Part shown: one piece after another, positions 1-5,890 of the stretch
Layout: each line of letters starts with the position of its first letter
Numbering within the stretch: position 1 is the stretch's first letter
Assembly: GCA_029050995.1 (NCBI GenBank)
Contig: JAIDLO010000104.1
Location: 1 to 6,064, forward strand
Direction of reading: 5' to 3'
DNA from: Eubacterium sp.
GTDB taxonomy: Bacteria; Bacillota; Clostridia; Oscillospirales; Acutalibacteraceae
DNA length: 6,064 bases
Notes under the pieces: generated by a model
Seen by the model: only the letters and a program-made list of their open reading frames with translations
Told to the model about the DNA's origin: nothing
The model's database searches: none
Translations under genes and position numbers: made by a program

Positions 1-17
1 AGATGTGGATAAGATAC

Positions 18-38
18 AGCTTTCCACTTGGAAAGGCT
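18..38. terminator. Weak hairpin just downstream of fucI, possible terminator
   Basis: An inverted repeat AGCTTTCC / GGAAAG(G)CT with an ACTT loop and one bulged G lies 14 nt beyond the fucI stop codon. Read on the plus strand it is followed by a T-rich stretch, so it would work best as a terminator for a rightward gene lying left of the window, converging on fucI. Read on the minus strand, the direction of the fuc transcript, it lacks a U-run (GTATCTTATCC follows), so it is a poor intrinsic terminator for the operon. Whether the fuc transcript ends here or continues into a gene left of the window cannot be decided. Confidence 0.3.
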
Positions 39-51
39 TTTAATAATTGTT

Positions 52-1836
52 TTATTTGTAAAGAGGTCCGTAGGTTGCACAAGCACGATAATCTGCTGAT
101 TCTGCATTCTCTGTACCAAATGCTGCCCAAGCGTGCGGACGGAAAATCTTTTCCTCAGGTACATTATGCATATTAACAGGAATACGAAGCATGGAAGCAA
201 GCGTAATTAAATCTGCACCAACATGGCCGTAAACGGTTACGCCGTGATTTGCACCCCAATTTGCCATAACGCTGTAAACATCCTTAAATGCACCCTTGCC
301 TGTAAGTCTTGGAGCGAACCAAGTTGTAGGCCAGGTTCTGTCTGTTCTGACATCAATCGTGTTATGAATTTCATCCGGTAAATCAGCTGTATAACCCTCA
401 GCAATCTGAAGTACAGGACCGATACCCTCAACAATATTTACACGAAGCATTGTAACAGGCATTTCTGCACGGCATCTGAAATGGCTTGAGAAGCCGCCGC
501 CGCGAAAGTATTCATAGTTTGCTCTGCACCAATCTGTTGCATCAAGGCAAGCTTTAATATCAGCATCTGTCATTTCCCAGAACGGCTTCATACAAGGCTC
601 GTTTTTGCTGTTTCTTGAAGCACCGCTGCCGTCAAGCGCAGTTGCACCGGAATTGATTAAATGAATAAAGCCGTTTTCAGCAACACCGCTTGGCTTCATA
701 CCTGTAACACGCTCGCAAGCCTCTGGGCTCCAATAGGTACGAACATCATGGAAGCAAGGAGCTGTTCCCGTTACCAATGTTCCAAGCATCATAGCCGTAC
801 CGTTTAATGTATCATTTTCAGTTGCAAAAGGTGTTGGCGCCTTTCTGCCGTTCCAATCGAATGTAGAAGCCATAATTGCTTCTGAAAAGTCTGCATTCGG
901 AAGCCAGTCTGTCCAGTTTCTCTGACCCTGGAAGCCGCCTGCAACAGCATTTTTACCGAGTGCTTCCTCGTGCCAGCCCATTTCATCAAGCTTTTTATTT
1001 CCGTAAAGGATATCACGCATAACCATTGTCATTTTCGTGATGAATTCCCAATCCTTATCGGCAGGAACAACCTTTGATTTTGTAATAACCTCAGGTAAAT
1101 CCTTGCCTGCATTACAGTCAAAGCCCTCTTTGCAGTTTGCCTTAACCCATGCCAATGCACGCTCGTATTCCTCTTCATCATAAATACCGAGCGTTATTCG
1201 GCGAACGATTTCTGTCATATCAACCCATTCAGCACGAATGCCAAAATATTTCTGGAACATATCTGCATTACAATAGCTGCCTGCAATACCCATTGCAACA
1301 CCGCCAAGATTTACATATGCTTTGTTTTTCATCCAGCCAACGCTGACAGCAGCACGGGCAAAGCGAAGAATTTTTTCTGCAACATCAGCAGGAACGCTTG
1401 TATCATCCATATCCTGCACATCATGACCATAAATAGAGAAAGCAGGAAGTCCTTTCTGTGCAAAAGCAGCCATAACTGCTGCAAGATAAACAGCACCCGG
1501 ACGCTCTGTTCCGTTAAAGCCCCATACTGCTTTAATCGTATTCGGATCCATATCAAAGGTTTCTGAGCCATAACACCAGCAAGGTGTTACAGAAAGCGTT
1601 GCAACAATATTTTCAGTTGCAAACTGATTTGCACACTTTGCAGCCTCAGCACCGCCGCCGATTGTTGTGTCTGAAATAACACACTGAACAGGTGTTCCGT
1701 CAGGATAGCGAAGATTGCTTTCAATAAGTTCTTTAGCTGCCTGTGCCATTCCCATCGTCTGATTTTCAAGGCTTTCTCTTACACCGCCCCATCTGCCGTC
1801 TATACACGGGCGGATACCTATTTTAGGATAATTCAT
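52..1836 (-). CDS. fucI: L-fucose isomerase
   Basis: Cytosolic Mn2+-dependent ketol isomerase converting L-fucose to L-fuculose (the family also acts on D-arabinose). The 594-aa length matches the E. coli enzyme (591 aa), and recalled identity is high along the whole chain. This includes the N-terminal PKIGIRP and ESLE segments, VTPCWCYGSET (83-93), GFNGTERPGAVYLAA (106-120) and IYGHDVQD (135-142). By alignment with E. coli FucI, the metal ligands and catalytic residues are all present: Glu340 (in ATEND), Asp364 (in DVRTYWSPEA) and His531 (in GANHG), each shifted by +3. The C-terminus YGPLYK is also typical, so the gene is intact. The start is well supported: GGAGGT (1845-1850) sits 8 nt before the ATG. 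It is the last gene of the fuc operon seen here, 20 nt after the kinase stop. Shared active-site residues and an operon with fucA and fucU make the assignment very secure. Confidence 0.98.
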   Translation of the reverse strand: MNYPKIGIRPCIDGRWGGVRESLENQTMGMAQAAKELIESNLRYPDGTPVQCVISDTTIGGGAEAAKCANQFATENIVATLSVTPCWCYGSETFDMDPNTIKAVWGFNGTERPGAVYLAAVMAAFAQKGLPAFSIYGHDVQDMDDTSVPADVAEKILRFARAAVSVGWMKNKAYVNLGGVAMGIAGSYCNADMFQKYFGIRAEWVDMTEIVRRITLGIYDEEEYERALAWVKANCKEGFDCNAGKDLPEVITKSKVVPADKDWEFITKMTMVMRDILYGNKKLDEMGWHEEALGKNAVAGGFQGQRNWTDWLPNADFSEAIMASTFDWNGRKAPTPFATENDTLNGTAMMLGTLVTGTAPCFHDVRTYWSPEACERVTGMKPSGVAENGFIHLINSGATALDGSGASRNSKNEPCMKPFWEMTDADIKACLDATDWCRANYEYFRGGGFSSHFRCRAEMPVTMLRVNIVEGIGPVLQIAEGYTADLPDEIHNTIDVRTDRTWPTTWFAPRLTGKGAFKDVYSVMANWGANHGVTVYGHVGADLITLASMLRIPVNMHNVPEEKIFRPHAWAAFGTENAESADYRACATYGPLYK

Positions 1837-1856
1837 AAATTTTTACCTCCATAGAA

Positions 1857-3272
1857 TTACTTATTAATAATGTTTACATATTTTTCATAAGCCTTTTGCC
1901 ATTCGTTATGGTTTTCAGGCTTATAGGTTTTAACCTTTTCAGATTGTTTAATAATCTCTCTTGCTTCATCAATACTGCCGATTTCTTCAAGCGCAATAAG
2001 CTGCAGCATTATATTTCCGATAGCAGTTGCTTCGGTTGGACCTGCAACAACATTAAAGCCAAGGCTGTCTGCCGTCATCTGGCAAAGGAAGCTGTCTTTC
2101 GTTCCGCCGCCGAGAAGATGAAGAACATCAAACTCCCTGCCCGTATTTTCGCTGATTTGCTCTATTGCATAGCGGTATTTCATTGCAAGGCTTTCGTAGA
2201 TACAACGGATAACTGCCCCTGTTGTTTCTGGAACAACTTGATTACTGTTTTTGCAGTAATCTCTTATTCTCTGCGGCAAATCGCCCTCTGTTGCAAACAG
2301 CGGATCATCGGGATCAATAAAGCACGAAAACGGCTGTTCTGCTCTTGCAAGCATTTCAAGATCATTGTAGGAATAATCAAGTCCTGCTCTTTTAAGCGCT
2401 CTTCGTGTTTCCTGAATCAGCCACAATCCGCTGATATTTTTAAGATAATTAATTTTTCCGTTTGCGCCAAGCTCGTTTGAAAGTTCATCTTTTCTGCTCT
2501 TTTCTGTAAGAATAGGACTGTCAAGTTCACAACCGATTAAAGACCAAGTTCCGCAGGATAAAAACGCAGGCGTGCTGCCCTGTTCACAAGGCATTGCAGC
2601 AATTGCACACTGCGTATCGTGGCCTGCTGCTGCGATAACTTTAATGCCGTCTTTCTCGCCTATAACTGTAGCACTATTACATAATGGCGCAAAAACATCT
2701 GTGTCTATACCACATTTCTCGCAAACAGTATCGCTCCATTTGCCTGTACTTAAATTCAGCATTTGCGAGGTTGATGCAATCGTTTTTTCGCAAACTGCTT
2801 GATTACAAAGATAATATGCAAATAAATCAGGCATAAAAAGAAGCTTTTTAGCATTCTTCTCTTCTTCAACACTGAGCTGAAAAAGCGTATTTATCGGCAT
2901 AATCTGATTTCCTGTTTCGGAATAAAGCTCCGTTGAAGAAATCTTTTCAAAAACCTTTTCAGGTGCATTTTCTGTTCTTGTATCACGATAGTGAACAGGA
3001 GATTTGATAAGCTTTCCGTTTTCATCAAGAAGGCCGTAATCAACGCCCCATGTATCAAAAGCAAGGCTGTCTATCTTCCCTGCCTTTTCAAGCGCCTTAT
3101 CAATTTCAGCACAAATCATTTTGAAATCATGGCACATTCTGCCGTTTTCATAAATCGGAACATTATCAAACCTATGGATTTCTTCATAGCTGAGCTTGCC
3201 GTTATCATATACTGCCTTTATTGCTCGTCCGCTTGATGCACCGAAATCAAAGGCTACAACTGTTTTACTCAT
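1857..3272 (-). CDS. FGGY-family sugar kinase, RhaB (rhamnulokinase)-like, probable L-fuculokinase of the operon
   Basis: ATP-dependent kinase of the FGGY/ASKHA fold, 471 aa. It has the N-terminal phosphate loop DFGASSGR (9-16), the sugar-binding region DTWGVDYG (73-80), PVHYRDTRT (92-100) and PINTLFQL (126-133), the catalytic-base segment GHDT with Asp219, SCGTWSL (239-245) and NISGLWLIQE (279-288). The C-terminal ATPase lobe has LLGGGTKDSFLCQMTAD (386-402) and GPTEATAIGN (411-420). These match rhamnulokinase (RhaB), not E. coli FucK, which has different versions of every one of these segments. The neighbours are fucA, fucU and fucI, with no rhamnose gene, so I infer the physiological substrate is L-fuculose; activity on L-rhamnulose is possible. 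The ATG overlaps the fucU stop by 4 nt (ATGA, 3269-3272), indicating translational coupling, and only a weak AAGGGTG lies upstream. Family is certain; substrate is inferred. No gene symbol is given because family (rhaB) and context (fucK) disagree. Confidence 0.93.
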   Translation of the reverse strand: MSKTVVAFDFGASSGRAIKAVYDNGKLSYEEIHRFDNVPIYENGRMCHDFKMICAEIDKALEKAGKIDSLAFDTWGVDYGLLDENGKLIKSPVHYRDTRTENAPEKVFEKISSTELYSETGNQIMPINTLFQLSVEEEKNAKKLLFMPDLFAYYLCNQAVCEKTIASTSQMLNLSTGKWSDTVCEKCGIDTDVFAPLCNSATVIGEKDGIKVIAAAGHDTQCAIAAMPCEQGSTPAFLSCGTWSLIGCELDSPILTEKSRKDELSNELGANGKINYLKNISGLWLIQETRRALKRAGLDYSYNDLEMLARAEQPFSCFIDPDDPLFATEGDLPQRIRDYCKNSNQVVPETTGAVIRCIYESLAMKYRYAIEQISENTGREFDVLHLLGGGTKDSFLCQMTADSLGFNVVAGPTEATAIGNIMLQLIALEEIGSIDEAREIIKQSEKVKTYKPENHNEWQKAYEKYVNIINK

Positions 3273-3706
3273 ACAACAACACCCTTTTGGAGCATTATGT
3301 TTGCATAAATAGCCGTTTCCCCTGTTGCGATAATCAGATAAGCATCCTTTGCCTGCTCATAAAACGCAAAACGCTCAACCATCTGAATACCATTGTGTTC
3401 AGGCTCGTGCTTACAAATGATATCTTTATATGTATCCCATATTGTAGGTGTACCGCAGGTATCCCCCTCCATAACAGCCATTAAGGAAACAGGCGTTTCA
3501 ACATAGCTGTCAAGCGGAAGAAGCGCAAGAACGGCATCAAGAATTTCAGGAACGCCGTGACCGTCTGCACGGATAACAATAGAATTTTTGCCGATGCTTT
3601 CAGCAGGGAAATTGCCGTCTGCAATAACCAATCTGTCACTATGTCCCATTTCGGCAAGTGCTTTTAACAAATCAGGAGATAAAACAGGTGAAATTCCTTT
3701 TAACAT
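3269..3706 (-). CDS. fucU: L-fucose mutarotase
   Basis: RbsD/FucU-family mutarotase that interconverts the alpha and beta anomers of L-fucose, supplying the isomerase with its preferred form; cytosolic. The 145-aa protein aligns along its full length with E. coli FucU (140 aa): MLKGISPVLSPDLLKALAEMG at the start, catalytic His22 in GHSD, Asp30 in DGNFPA, VIRADG (44-49), MEGDT (79-83), RFAFYEQA (112-119) with Tyr116, and GETAIYAN (129-136) with Tyr134. The DGNFPA segment has Asn where E. coli has His (DAHFPA), a change I would expect to be tolerated. The start is supported by GGAGGG (3715-3720), 8 nt before the ATG. It follows the fucA stop by 16 nt, and its TGA overlaps the kinase ATG, so it is translated as part of the operon. 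The assignment is secure. Confidence 0.96.
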   Translation of the reverse strand: MLKGISPVLSPDLLKALAEMGHSDRLVIADGNFPAESIGKNSIVIRADGHGVPEILDAVLALLPLDSYVETPVSLMAVMEGDTCGTPTIWDTYKDIICKHEPEHNGIQMVERFAFYEQAKDAYLIIATGETAIYANIMLQKGVVV

Positions 3707-3722
3707 AATCAGTACCCTCCGT

Positions 3723-4433
3723 TTAATCTTTCTTATGAAGCATTTCGTCTTCTTCGTTGAAAAGCTTATAGCCCGGGTGTCTGCCTGTAACTCTGTAATA
3801 TCCTCGAAGATCTATGAGCTTCTGAATATTCTCTCTGCTGATATCGTGGCTTCCGCCGAGGATAACGGCATTAATTGTAATCTTAGCCCAAAGCTCAAGA
3901 CTTTCCATTCTGTAAAACGCAGTTATAACATCACTGCCTACTGCAAGCGCACCGTGATTTTCAAGAAGCATAACATCATGCTCTTCAAGATATGGCTCAA
4001 TCGCATTCGGAACTTCAACTGTTGACGGGGTTCCGTAAGGTGTAAGCGGAACAGAGCCGATAACAGCAACATCCTCAATCATATTGTACATATCCATTGC
4101 CTTGTGTGCCACAGCAAAGCCTGTTGCTCCCGGCGGATGTGCATGGATAACGCTTTTTACATCCTCTCTTTTATCATAACAACGAAGATGCATTTTGATT
4201 TCGCTTGACGGACGCAGTCCCTCTGCTGCTTCAAGCACCTCTCCCTCGCTGTTCAGCAAAACAAGCTTGTCCGGTGTGATAAAGGATTTGCTCATACCGG
4301 TTGGTGTTGCAAGAATTGTTCCGTCATCAAGCTTAACGCTTACATTGCCGTCATTTGCAGCAACCCAGCCAAGCTGCCACATTTTATGGCAGACATCGCA
4401 AATCTGCTCTTTGATTTCATTAATATTCTGCAT
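3723..4433 (-). CDS. fucA: L-fuculose-1-phosphate aldolase (class II aldolase)
   Basis: Zn2+-dependent class II aldolase that cleaves L-fuculose-1-phosphate to dihydroxyacetone phosphate and L-lactaldehyde, the last step of the pathway encoded here; cytosolic. Using the start chosen here it is 236 aa. Family marks are AANDGNVSVK (25-34), ATPTGMSK (42-49) and PSSE with catalytic/Zn-ligand Glu78. The Zn-binding HAHPPG carries His97 and His99, and NHGALAVG carries His160. These correspond to E73, H92, H94 and H155 of E. coli FucA. The related L-ribulose-5-P 4-epimerase (AraD) and L-rhamnulose-1-P aldolase (RhaD) belong to the same fold, but length and context favour FucA. An in-frame ATG 15 nt upstream (4446-4448) is rejected as start because the GGAGGT ribosome binding site lies between the two ATGs. 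First gene of the operon. Confidence 0.95.
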   Translation of the reverse strand: MQNINEIKEQICDVCHKMWQLGWVAANDGNVSVKLDDGTILATPTGMSKSFITPDKLVLLNSEGEVLEAAEGLRPSSEIKMHLRCYDKREDVKSVIHAHPPGATGFAVAHKAMDMYNMIEDVAVIGSVPLTPYGTPSTVEVPNAIEPYLEEHDVMLLENHGALAVGSDVITAFYRMESLELWAKITINAVILGGSHDISRENIQKLIDLRGYYRVTGRHPGYKLFNEEDEMLHKKD

Positions 4434-4438
4434 AATTG

Positions 4439-4444
4439 ACCTCC
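4439..4444 (-). promoter_or_regulatory. fucA ribosome binding site that decides the start codon
   Basis: GGAGGT on the minus strand, 5 nt before the ATG at 4431-4433. It falls inside the reading frame that a longest-ORF rule would start at 4448 (MWRSI...). The upstream ATG itself has only AT-rich sequence before it, so the shorter start is preferred. Confidence 0.85.
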
Positions 4445-4468
4445 ACATAAATTTTATATGCTAACTAT

Positions 4469-4497
4469 ATTATATTATGATTCAGAATTGATTGCAA
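4469..4497 (-). promoter_or_regulatory. fucA: Probable promoter of the fuc operon
   Basis: On the minus strand a -35 box TTGCAA (4492-4497, 4 of 6 consensus bases) is separated by exactly 17 nt from a perfect -10 box TATAAT (4469-4474). Transcription would begin near 4461-4463, giving a leader of about 28 nt before the fucA ATG, with the GGAGGT site inside it. The -35 box sits in a small dyad AATTG-ATTG-CAATT (4486-4499 on the plus strand) that could be bound by a regulator. A second perfect TATAAT lies further upstream (minus strand, 4502-4507) but has only a weak -35 (TCCAAT, 4525-4530), so it would be an alternative or activator-dependent start. Confidence 0.55.
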
Positions 4498-4537
4498 TTA
4501 AATTATAGTAAAAATATGGTTTTCATTGGAAAATAGC

Positions 4538-4561
4538 GTGTAAAGGCTTTACACTTTACAC
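4538..4561. promoter_or_regulatory. Candidate operator: TTTACAC palindrome plus extra half-site
   Basis: GTGTAAA-GGC-TTTACAC (4538-4554) is a perfect 7-bp-arm inverted repeat, followed at once by a second TTTACAC (4555-4561). This gives three half-sites: one inverted and two in direct tandem. It lies about 75-100 nt upstream of the preferred fuc start point, and just upstream of the -35 region of the alternative TATAAT promoter. That position would suit an activator or an upstream operator of the fuc operon. The half-site resembles those bound by several LacI-family proteins, but the CG centre typical of that family is absent, so the regulator family is unknown. Confidence 0.45.
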
Positions 4562-4584
4562 AAATTATTAGCTTTGTTTTGTTG

Positions 4585-4606
4585 ACTAAACAGATTATTA
4601 TTTAGT
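4585..4606. repeat. Loose inverted repeat ACTAAA-N10-TTTAGT
   Basis: Perfect 6-bp arms separated by 10 nt in the middle of the divergent intergenic region. Arm spacing of one and a half turns could fit a dimeric regulator, but six-base arms in AT-rich DNA arise by chance fairly often, so support is weak. Confidence 0.2.
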
Positions 4607-4697
4607 TTTCATTTGGCGACAGTTGGAACTATGTGTTTTTTTGCAGCTTCGTCTGCATATTTAACGCTTATTATAATGTATATGATGCTTAAATACA

Positions 4698-4736
4698 TAA
4701 CACAAGTGTCATACACATCGTATAACACTTGTGTTA
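4698..4736. repeat. Long inverted repeat / paired dyad upstream of the XRE gene
   Basis: Arms TAACACAAGTGT (4698-4709) and ACACTTGTGTTA (4725-4736) are perfect 12-bp reverse complements. Inside them, past one C/A mismatch, ATAC (4711-4714) pairs with GTAT (4720-4723), leaving a 5-nt loop: 16 pairs over 39 nt. Each arm is itself a small dyad, ACAC-AA-GTGT and ACAC-TT-GTGT, whose centres are 25 bp apart. The element ends about 30 bp before the -10 box of the XRE gene. The likeliest reading is a pair of operator sites for an autoregulating repressor, perhaps the XRE protein. There is no following T-run in either direction, so it is not an intrinsic terminator. Confidence 0.6.
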
Positions 4737-4737
4737 C

Positions 4738-4763
4738 AAAGTCAACATTTAAAGTAACATTTA
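4738..4763. repeat. Near-tandem 13-nt direct repeat in the XRE promoter
   Basis: AAAGTCAACATTTA (4738-4751) and AAAGTAACATTTA (4751-4763) differ by one inserted C and share one base. They cover the spacer and -35 side of the putative XRE promoter, directly after the long inverted repeat. This could be a local duplication or extra regulator half-sites. Confidence 0.4.
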
Positions 4764-4772
4764 TGCTACAAT
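4742..4772 (+). promoter_or_regulatory. Probable promoter of the XRE gene (extended -10)
   Basis: TATG-C-TACAAT gives an extended -10 (TG at 4764-4765, TACAAT at 4767-4772). A weak -35-like TCAACA (4742-4747) lies 19 nt upstream. Transcription would start near 4779, leaving a leader of about 27 nt containing AAGGAA (4790-4795), 10 nt before the ATG. A second rightward TATAAT (4672-4677) upstream of the long inverted repeat lacks a convincing -35. Confidence 0.42.
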
Positions 4773-4805
4773 TTACATATTGAACAAAAAAGGAATGTTG
4801 ATTTT

Positions 4806-5030
4806 ATGATTTTTAACCAAAGAGCAAAAAATTTAAGAGAAGATTTAGACCTAACTCAAGAAGAAATAGCAGAAATGCTAAATGTCAGCAGAGCTACCGT
4901 CAATAGATATGAAAATGACAGATACGATATGAAACTAACATACGCAATAGAATTAGCAAAAGTATACAATGTATCATTAGATTATATTGCCGGTTTAACC
5001 GACGAGCCAAGACCTCTCTTGAAACGCTGA
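4806..5030 (+). CDS. Small XRE-family helix-turn-helix transcriptional regulator
   Basis: A 74-aa single-domain DNA-binding protein of the Cro/C1 (XRE, HTH_3) family. The helix-turn-helix spans roughly residues 6-40: LTQEEIAEMLNVSRATVNRYE (16-36), with helix 2 TQEEIAEML and recognition helix SRATVNRYE. The helices after it (LTYAIELAKVYNVSLDYIAGLTD, 44-66) end in the SLDYIAGLTDEP signature of small clostridial XRE proteins. There is no ligand-binding, peptidase or membrane domain. It most likely acts as a dimeric repressor; the dyads just upstream (4698-4763) are candidate autoregulatory sites. It diverges from the fuc operon and is followed after 91 nt by a same-strand membrane protein. Its codons are clearly more AT-rich than those of the fuc genes, as is common for small regulators and for acquired genes. 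Whether it controls the fuc operon, the membrane protein or only itself cannot be read from sequence. Confidence 0.9.
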   Translation: MIFNQRAKNLREDLDLTQEEIAEMLNVSRATVNRYENDRYDMKLTYAIELAKVYNVSLDYIAGLTDEPRPLLKR

Positions 5031-5066
5031 TTTTTGATACAATATTAAATTTATAAAATGCTGTAG

Positions 5067-5088
5067 GAATCGATGACCACATCGGTTC
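5067..5088 (+). other. Intergenic hairpin between the XRE gene and the membrane protein
   Basis: GAATCGATG (5067-5075) pairs with CATCGGTTC (5080-5088), 9 pairs including one G-U, around an ACCA tetraloop. No T-run follows, so it is unlikely to be a terminator. It could be an RNA processing or stability element, or an operator, in the leader of the downstream gene. The ribosome binding site of that gene starts about 20 nt further on and is not enclosed in the stem. Confidence 0.35.
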
Positions 5089-5121
5089 GAATATATAAGA
5101 TAAAAAGTAAAGGGGTAAAAT

Positions 5122-5889
5122 ATGAGTAATTCACTTAAAACGAAAGCAAATACAGAGTGTAAAGTTAGCAAGCTTTACAGTAATAAACTATTCGGAGCAA
5201 TGCTGTTGATTATAGGCATTTTCAGTTCTTTAATCATTGTGCACAGGCTTGCACACTATGTTTATGAGTATGATCCTGAATTCAGCCCGATTAATTACGG
5301 CAGATTCAACATTCTTTCATTCTTCACGGTTCAATCCAATATTTTCGTTTGCATATATCTTATTTTAATGGCTTTGGCTGTTTTCGGCATCAAAAAAGCG
5401 CAGAAGATTGCTTTCAATCCAATGATTGGTGCTTTTGTAACAACCTATATTTTTGTTACGGGTCTTGTGTACTGCTGCGGAATACCGCTTGGGTTTACGC
5501 CTCCGTTTCAATGGGATACAGCACATCATGCTATGCAAAGCTTTATTCAGGTTTATCATCATATGATTGTGCCGCCTCTTATGGTTCTGCTCTGGCTCTT
5601 CCCTGCTTCAGATAAGAAAATTCCATATGTAAAGTGTTTAAGCTTTACAATCTATCCGCTTGTATATTCCCTTTTCTCTGTATTACGAGGTGCATTTTTC
5701 AAGCCAACCTTTTATCCATATCCGTTTTATGAGCCATCATTCTTCTGGAATATGTTTTTAAAAGATAAACCTATCAATCTTTTTCAGGCATATCTGCTTA
5801 TGATTCCGATTACCCTCGCCGCGCTAATGATTTTTGTACTCGTTGCAATAATCTTCATTTTCATTCATAATAAAAGAACAAAAAAATAA
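5122..5889 (+). CDS. Pr6Pr family membrane protein
   Basis: A 255-aa integral membrane protein with about six transmembrane helices, near residues 23-45, 66-90, 100-122, 142-160, 172-192 and 222-249, and short charged ends (KTK near the start, NKRTKK at the end). I assign it to the Pr6Pr family from FFTVQSNIFV (67-76), YHHMIVPPLMVLLWLF (145-160) and IYPLVYSLFSVLRGAFF (177-193) followed by FYPYPFYEPS (197-206). The conserved polar residues inside or next to helices (Gln71, Asn73, His146-147, Arg189) are notable. The biochemical role of the family is not known to me, and no transport or enzyme function should be assumed. AAAGGGG (5109-5115) lies 6 nt before the ATG, supporting the start. It lies 91 nt after the XRE gene on the same strand with no terminator between, so cotranscription is possible. 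A strong terminator follows directly after the stop. Confidence 0.85.
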   Translation: MSNSLKTKANTECKVSKLYSNKLFGAMLLIIGIFSSLIIVHRLAHYVYEYDPEFSPINYGRFNILSFFTVQSNIFVCIYLILMALAVFGIKKAQKIAFNPMIGAFVTTYIFVTGLVYCCGIPLGFTPPFQWDTAHHAMQSFIQVYHHMIVPPLMVLLWLFPASDKKIPYVKCLSFTIYPLVYSLFSVLRGAFFKPTFYPYPFYEPSFFWNMFLKDKPINLFQAYLLMIPITLAALMIFVLVAIIFIFIHNKRTKK

Positions 5890-5890
5890 A

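Noticed and set aside
2..43. A short rightward open frame ending in TAA at 41-43, possibly the tail of a convergent gene
   Set aside because: Thirteen codons are too few to support a gene. The hairpin at 18-38 would lie inside this coding frame rather than after it.
1896..2480. A 194-codon rightward open frame antisense to the kinase gene
   Set aside because: It lies wholly inside a kinase gene with full family motifs, its translation is Cys/Phe/Ile-rich without recognisable domains, and no ribosome binding site or promoter supports it. Other antisense or out-of-frame openings in the fuc genes and membrane gene are rejected for the same reasons.
3588..4025. A 145-codon rightward open frame antisense to the end of fucA and start of fucU
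   Set aside because: It spans the junction of two certain genes on the other strand, and its protein shows no family resemblance.
4538..4554. A catabolite-responsive (cre, CcpA) site
   Set aside because: The palindrome has a 3-nt GGC centre and lacks the CG core and 14-nt spacing of the cre consensus.
4642..4657. TGCAG-N6-CTGCA hairpin as a terminator or small RNA
   Set aside because: The stem is only 5 bp and the T-run lies on the wrong side for termination in either direction; no clear promoter delimits an RNA.
4449..4805. A small unannotated protein gene in the divergent intergenic region
   Set aside because: No frame with a start codon and a convincing ribosome binding site is seen; the region is AT-rich, stop-dense and full of promoter-like and dyad elements.
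5082..5095. GGTTCGAAT, resembling the T-arm of a tRNA, possibly a tRNA 3' remnant or integration site
   Set aside because: The flanking bases do not form a T-stem around the motif, there is no acceptor stem, anticodon arm or CCA end, and no integrase or second att copy is visible. The bases are better explained by the local hairpin.
4806..5889. XRE gene plus membrane protein as a toxin-antitoxin, phage or defence module
   Set aside because: No toxin domain, nuclease, recombinase or phage gene is adjacent, and Pr6Pr proteins are not established defence effectors as far as I know.
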